The notes under the pieces were generated by a model. It made no database searches and had not been told where the DNA came from. It saw only the letters and a list, made by a program, of their open reading frames with translations. The position numbers were made by a program, and so were the translations under genes. A stretch of DNA of 64,000 nucleotides. Origin: a bacterium 1XD42-76 (GTDB lineage: Bacteria > Bacillota > Clostridia > Lachnospirales > Lachnospiraceae). The stretch covers positions 1-64,000 of the forward strand of contig QZDW01000017.1 of the NCBI GenBank assembly GCA_009917545.1, in the 5' to 3' direction. Positions within the stretch are counted from its first letter, which is position 1; every line of letters begins with the position of its first letter. Of the stretch, positions 60,238 to 64,000 are shown piece by piece.

Positions 60238-60942
60238 ATGATGGGATTCAGCGAAATGACACATGCGTTTATCGCGGCAAGGTTTTATGTGGATCTGAAG
60301 GAGGCGTTTGGCGAGCGCGGCAAGGCAGCGTTTCAGCAGGCGACGCGTTATTACGCAGAACAGAGGGGACGCAGGATGGCCCAGCGGGCGATCCGTGACG
60401 GACAGGAGCTGACATATGCCACTTACAGCCGATATGGCGAGTGGGTCAACTCAGACGAGGTAAAGGAGCAGGGGCTTGCCAATAAGGTAGACGTAGTCAG
60501 CATTTCCCCGGATTATGAGATGCATATCCATTCCTGTCCCTGGCATTCCCAGTTTAAGAAAATGGGACTTCCCGAGGCCGGTCTGGCATACTGCCGCGAC
60601 CTGGATGCCTCGATCTGCCGCGGCTTTAATCCGGAGATGGTCTATGAGGTGCCCCAGACGCTTCACGATCACGATTACTGTATCCAGACGGTGAGAAATT
60701 CAGGGCTTTCGGGGACAGAAAAGCTGGAGAAGAAACCGGATGGAATCAAATCCTTTGAATATCACTGCGCACACAGTTATTGGAGCTACAGTGAGATCGT
60801 GTCTGCAATTTTTGGCGCAGAAGGGCGCAGAGTATGCAGCCAGGTTCTCAAGGAATTCAGTGAGGAGTACGGCCAGCAGATGGCGGATGCGTTAAAGAGC
60901 TGGGAGAATACAAACTTTAATTGCGTTGAGAGCATGGACTGA
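60238..60942 (+). CDS. L-2-amino-thiazoline-4-carboxylate hydrolase-like protein
   Basis: A 234-residue soluble protein whose segments HAFIAARFYVDLKEAFGE, HIHSCPWH and YCRDLDASICRGFNP match the ATC hydrolase family (PF14196-type) as I recall it; characterised members open the thiazoline ring in L-cysteine production. Several Cys/His residues in the middle are typical. Many Clostridia homologs have no tested role. AAGGGAGAAC precedes ATG 60238. It stands between rsmA and ddh. Confidence 0.72.
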   Translation: MMGFSEMTHAFIAARFYVDLKEAFGERGKAAFQQATRYYAEQRGRRMAQRAIRDGQELTYATYSRYGEWVNSDEVKEQGLANKVDVVSISPDYEMHIHSCPWHSQFKKMGLPEAGLAYCRDLDASICRGFNPEMVYEVPQTLHDHDYCIQTVRNSGLSGTEKLEKKPDGIKSFEYHCAHSYWSYSEIVSAIFGAEGRRVCSQVLKEFSEEYGQQMADALKSWENTNFNCVESMD

Positions 60943-60994
60943 TGCGCTGCCGCAGCTGTAACTGAACTTGCCATAAATTAGGAACGGAAAAGAA

Positions 60995-61023
60995 TTGACA
61001 CTGTAAGGCAGTGTTGATAAAAT
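60995..61023 (+). promoter_or_regulatory. promoter of ddh with a palindrome in the spacer
   Basis: Perfect TTGACA at 60995-61000 and TAAAAT at 61018-61023, spacer 17. The palindrome acactg-taagg-cagtgt (60998-61014) overlaps the -35 box and the spacer, a likely operator position. Confidence 0.7.
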
Positions 61024-61065
61024 GGAATCAGGCTAAGTATGAAAAGGATGGAGGCTTTTAAGGTG

Positions 61066-62052
61066 ATGGCGATAAGAGTTGGAATTATGGGATACGGAAA
61101 TCTGGGCCGCGGTGTCGAATGTGCACTGAAACACAATCCCGATATGGAGCTTAAGGCCGTATTCACAAGACGTGCGCCGGAGAGTGTAAGTATCCTTACA
61201 GAGGGAGTGAAGGTCTGTGCGGCCAGTGAGGCGAAAGCTATGGCCGGTGAGATTGACGTTCTGATTCTCTGCGGTGGCAGCGCTTCAGATCTTCCGGTTC
61301 AGACACCGGAATACGCGTCATATTTTAATGTGGTTGACAGCTTTGACACACATGCGAAGATACCGGAGCATTTTGCGAATACAGATAAGGCCGCCAAAGC
61401 AGCGTCAAAGGTCGCAGTCATCTCCACGGGCTGGGATCCGGGCCTGTTTTCCTTAAACCGCGTCTATGCCGGCGCGATTCTTCCGGATGGCAGTGACTAT
61501 ACCTTCTGGGGCAAAGGAGTCAGTCAGGGGCATTCTGACGCGATACGCCGGATCGAAGGTGTAAAGGATGCAAGGCAGTATACAATTCCCGTCGAGAGCG
61601 CTCTGGAATCCGTGAGAAACGGGGAAGAGCCAAAGCTTACGACGAGACAGAAGCACACGAGAGAATGCTTCGTGGTAGCAGAGGAGGGGGCTGATAAAGC
61701 CCGGATTGAGCAGGAGATCGTAACCATGCCGAACTATTTCTCCGACTATGATACCACGGTTCATTTTATTACAGAGGAGGAAATGAAGCGCGATCACAGT
61801 GGTCTGCCTCACGGTGGTTTTGTGATCCGCAGCGGCAGGACGGGCTGGGAATCCGAGCACCGGCACGTGATCGAGTATAAACTGAAGCTTGATTCTAATC
61901 CGGAATTTACCTCATCTGTGATCGTAGCATGCGCCAGGGCGGCGTACCGCATGAGCCAGGAAGGGCAGAGCGGATGCAAGACGATTCTCGATATCCCGCC
62001 GGCATATTTATCATCAAAAAGCGGCGAGGAGCTTAGAAAGGAGCTTCTATAA
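61066..62052 (+). CDS. ddh: meso-diaminopimelate dehydrogenase
   Basis: A 328-residue Ddh that makes meso-diaminopimelate from tetrahydrodipicolinate, ammonia and NADPH in one step of lysine and peptidoglycan synthesis. The Rossmann motif GYGNLGRGVE opens the protein, with FTRRAPES for NADPH phosphate, STGWDPGLFS and WGKGVSQGHSDA. ATG 61066 is chosen by alignment to the usual short N-terminus; an upstream ATG at 61039 adds nine residues. It ends two bases before the Hpt gene. Confidence 0.93.
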   Translation: MAIRVGIMGYGNLGRGVECALKHNPDMELKAVFTRRAPESVSILTEGVKVCAASEAKAMAGEIDVLILCGGSASDLPVQTPEYASYFNVVDSFDTHAKIPEHFANTDKAAKAASKVAVISTGWDPGLFSLNRVYAGAILPDGSDYTFWGKGVSQGHSDAIRRIEGVKDARQYTIPVESALESVRNGEEPKLTTRQKHTRECFVVAEEGADKARIEQEIVTMPNYFSDYDTTVHFITEEEMKRDHSGLPHGGFVIRSGRTGWESEHRHVIEYKLKLDSNPEFTSSVIVACARAAYRMSQEGQSGCKTILDIPPAYLSSKSGEELRKELL

Positions 62053-62054
62053 AT

Positions 62055-62417
62055 ATGACAGAGGAATTAAAAAATAAGCTGAAAGAAAACGGAGTGGATC
62101 TGAATGCCACGATGGCAAGGTTTATGGGAATGGAAGCAATGTATAAAAAGTTTCTGTTCCGCTTTACGGACGATCCGAATTATGGCGAACTGAAGAAGTG
62201 CATGGAAAGCGGCGATGTGGATAAGGCCTATGTGGCGGCCCACACCTTAAAGGGAGTAGCCGGCAATCTGGGTCTTGGGGACCTCTACGCGAGCTCTGCA
62301 GCACTGGCTGATGTTCTGCGCCAGCGCGGGAGCGGGACGGAAGAGCTGTTTGCGAAAGTTACAGACAACTACCATCAGATCTGTGAAGTAATCGCAGCAC
62401 ATAAAGCAGATGCCTGA
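62055..62417 (+). CDS. orphan histidine phosphotransfer (Hpt) domain protein
   Basis: A 120-residue all-helical Hpt protein. AAHTLKGVAGNLGL near residues 55-68 holds the phosphorylatable His. Hpt proteins relay phosphate between receiver domains in multi-step phosphorelays. No hybrid kinase is near; the two-component pair at 23-26 kb is of the ordinary kind. It is coupled to ddh, only two bases downstream, which does not suggest a signalling partner. Confidence 0.85.
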   Translation: MTEELKNKLKENGVDLNATMARFMGMEAMYKKFLFRFTDDPNYGELKKCMESGDVDKAYVAAHTLKGVAGNLGLGDLYASSAALADVLRQRGSGTEELFAKVTDNYHQICEVIAAHKADA

Positions 62418-62457
62418 CGCATCAGGAGCATAGGGAAACAGTATGGGAACATAGGCG

Positions 62458-62500
62458 GGGGATATTACAGATGGAAGGAAATCTATAATATCCCCTGCTT
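62458..62500 (+). terminator. possible terminator after ddh-hpt
   Basis: Perfect 10-bp stem ggggatatta (62458-62467) / taatatcccc (62486-62495) with an 18-base loop. The following run (tgcttcattc) is only modestly T-rich. Confidence 0.55.
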
Positions 62501-62513
62501 CATTCGAAGGAGA

Positions 62514-62595
62514 CCTTTAGCGGTGGAAGATACCGCTTCGCACGTTTGGTATCTCTGAATGTATGCCGCGTAACGGCGGCGAGACTTTCTATAGT
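62514..62595 (-). repeat. dispersed two-hairpin repeat, copy 18 (degenerate/partial)
   Basis: Reversed copy with hairpin one gccg-cgtaa-cggc kept and the other half diverged. Abuts copy 19. Confidence 0.65.
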
Positions 62596-62704
62596 AAACC
62601 TTCATGCGCCCCCAGGTGATCGCGCCCCCATGAATGAACGTAGTTCAGGCGCATTGGGCATCCCTGAACTTAGATCGCCTGCGGCGATGAATTTTCATAG
62701 TAAA
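62596..62704 (-). repeat. dispersed two-hairpin repeat, copy 19
   Basis: Full-length reversed copy with hairpin atcgcc-tgc-ggcgat and TTCAT/ATGAA outer arms. It ends 15 bases before the MATE start, beside its ribosome site. Confidence 0.85.
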
Positions 62705-62719
62705 CAGGAGATAAGGATC

Positions 62720-64000
62720 ATGGCACATAATGCAAAAGAAGCGGTACAGCACAATGGAATCACGGAAGGCGTGATCTGGCAGCAGCTTCTGATTTTTTTC
62801 TTCCCGATTCTGTTCGGGACTTTTTTCCAGCAGCTATATAATACCGCGGATGCGATGATCGTAGGAAAATTCGTGGGAAAAGAGGCACTGTCAGCCGTAG
62901 GAGGCACAACGGGGACTCTGATTAATCTGCTGGTCGGTTTTTTTGTGGGCCTTTCTTCAGGAGCTTCCGTAGTGGTTTCCCAATACTATGGAGCAGAGCA
63001 GGAGGACTATGTAAAAAAGGCAGTTCACACCTCATTTTGCCTGGCGCTTGCAGGGGGCGTTGTCCTGATGATTGTGGGAGAGTTCTTTGCGCCGGCGGCA
63101 ATTCGGGCGATGGGCGCACCGGAAGAGATCATGGGATATTCGGTTATTTATCTGAGGATCTACTTCCTGGGAGTGATCGGGAACTTGTTCTATAACATGG
63201 GAGCAGCAATTCTCCGCGCAGTAGGAGATTCGAGACGGCCGCTGTTTTTCCTGATTGCGAGCTGTCTGACGAATATTGTGCTGGATGTCATTTTAGTCGT
63301 CGGTTTTGACCTTGAAGTGGCTGGAGCTGCGCTGGCGACCATTCTTTCCCAGCTGCTTTCGGCGATCCTTGTCATGGTGACGCTGGTGAGATCAAGGGAA
63401 GCCTACCGGTTTGAGATCAAAGAGCTGCGCATCGACCGCAGAATTCTGCAAAAGGTCATTAAGATCGGGCTTCCGGCAGGCTTACAGTCTATGATGTATT
63501 CCATCTCCAATGTGCTGATTCAGGCAAAAATCAATGCCTTTGGGACGAATACGATTGCGGCTTGGGCGGTATTTGGTAAGATTGACGGAATCTTCTGGAT
63601 GACGATGGATGCAATGGGTATCGCAGTCACGACTTTTGCCGGACAGAACTTCGGGGCCAGGAAGTTTGACCGCCTGAAAAAAGGAAACTATGTGGGACTC
63701 TGGATGTCCGTTGTTATCACAGCAGTCCTTGTATGGGTCATGCTTCAGTTTGGCTATGTCCTGAGTACATTGTTCACGAGCGACGCGTCAGTTCTCGAAG
63801 AGAGCATGCGGATTATCCGGTTTATCGTGCCGTTCTGGTTTACCTATATCTGTGTCAATGTCTATCCCAGCACGCTTCGGGGCATTGGAGATGCATTTAT
63901 TCCCATGCTTCTGATCTGCTTTGGAACCTGTGTTTTGAGAGTCGTGTGGATTTTTACGGTCGGCAATATCGACACGAGACTATTCGCAACTCTGGTGAGC
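62720..64000 (+). CDS. MATE family efflux transporter (3' end outside window)
   Basis: At least 427 residues remain in frame to the window end. FPILFGTFFQQLYNTADAMIVG-type opening, GLPAGLQSMMYSISN at the start of the second half and about eleven helices are visible, so only the last helix or two is missing. It is a MATE exporter of the NorM/DinF-like group, not closely similar to the MATE at 21545. GGAGATAAGG precedes ATG 62720. The upstream sequence is a tandem pair of dispersed repeats, so its promoter lies in or before these. Confidence 0.9.
   Translation, partial: MAHNAKEAVQHNGITEGVIWQQLLIFFFPILFGTFFQQLYNTADAMIVGKFVGKEALSAVGGTTGTLINLLVGFFVGLSSGASVVVSQYYGAEQEDYVKKAVHTSFCLALAGGVVLMIVGEFFAPAAIRAMGAPEEIMGYSVIYLRIYFLGVIGNLFYNMGAAILRAVGDSRRPLFFLIASCLTNIVLDVILVVGFDLEVAGAALATILSQLLSAILVMVTLVRSREAYRFEIKELRIDRRILQKVIKIGLPAGLQSMMYSISNVLIQAKINAFGTNTIAAWAVFGKIDGIFWMTMDAMGIAVTTFAGQNFGARKFDRLKKGNYVGLWMSVVITAVLVWVMLQFGYVLSTLFTSDASVLEESMRIIRFIVPFWFTYICVNVYPSTLRGIGDAFIPMLLICFGTCVLRVVWIFTVGNIDTRLFATLVS

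Overview
The window looks like about 64 kb of a Clostridia chromosome, most likely Lachnospiraceae. This is inferred from the gene order parA-parB-DUF4446-DUF3881, a pyrophosphate-type phosphofructokinase, a spore-maturation gene (spmB), meso-diaminopimelate dehydrogenase, a Gram-positive Tad-like locus carrying DUF5702 and FHA proteins, and strong AGGAGG-type ribosome binding sites. A perfect 16-bp parS site next to parAB suggests the window lies in the origin-proximal part of the chromosome.

Layout. 0-0.6 kb: end of an unidentified gene and a visibly AT-rich GNAT acetyltransferase. 0.6-1.9 kb: gene-free, with four dispersed repeats and parS. 1.9-5.3 kb: parA, parB, DUF4446 and DUF3881. 5.6-13.7 kb: small housekeeping genes (VOC protein, DEDDh exonuclease, DD-carboxypeptidase, DUF1461 membrane protein, SH3 protein, trmB, trxA, tRNA-Lys), with dispersed repeats in nearly every larger gap. 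13.7-30.1 kb: secreted GH5 glycosidase, Sel1 protein, P1 peptidase, an HD-LarE fusion, M20 peptidase, AEC and MATE transporters, a two-component system, and an operon with ArsR regulator, DUF2508, GH13 glycosidase and glgB. 30.3-40.7 kb: a complete co-directional Tad/Flp-type pilus locus whose first prepilin peptidase is interrupted by an in-frame TGA. 41.3-46.7 kb: a five-gene nickel/peptide-type ABC importer behind a leader that contains a terminator. 46.8-55.5 kb: Xre regulator, a large membrane-anchored surface protein, ArsC/Spx-like protein, spmB, marR, PPi-PFK, nitroreductase and a DUF885 lipoprotein. 55.6-64 kb: metG, traX, tatD and rsmA in one direction, an ATC-hydrolase-like gene, ddh with an Hpt gene, and a MATE exporter cut by the window end.

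The most unusual feature is a family of about 105-110 bp dispersed repeats (19 full or partial copies). Each folds into two hairpins, and the paired positions change together between copies, so a structure and not a protein is being kept. Copies lie at 0.8-13.7 kb and 53.4-62.7 kb; I found none in the 40 kb between. Two other ~100-bp palindromes of a second kind sit at convergent gene ends. The Tad, ABC-importer and metG transcripts each appear to begin with a leader holding an intrinsic terminator, which suggests regulation by premature termination.
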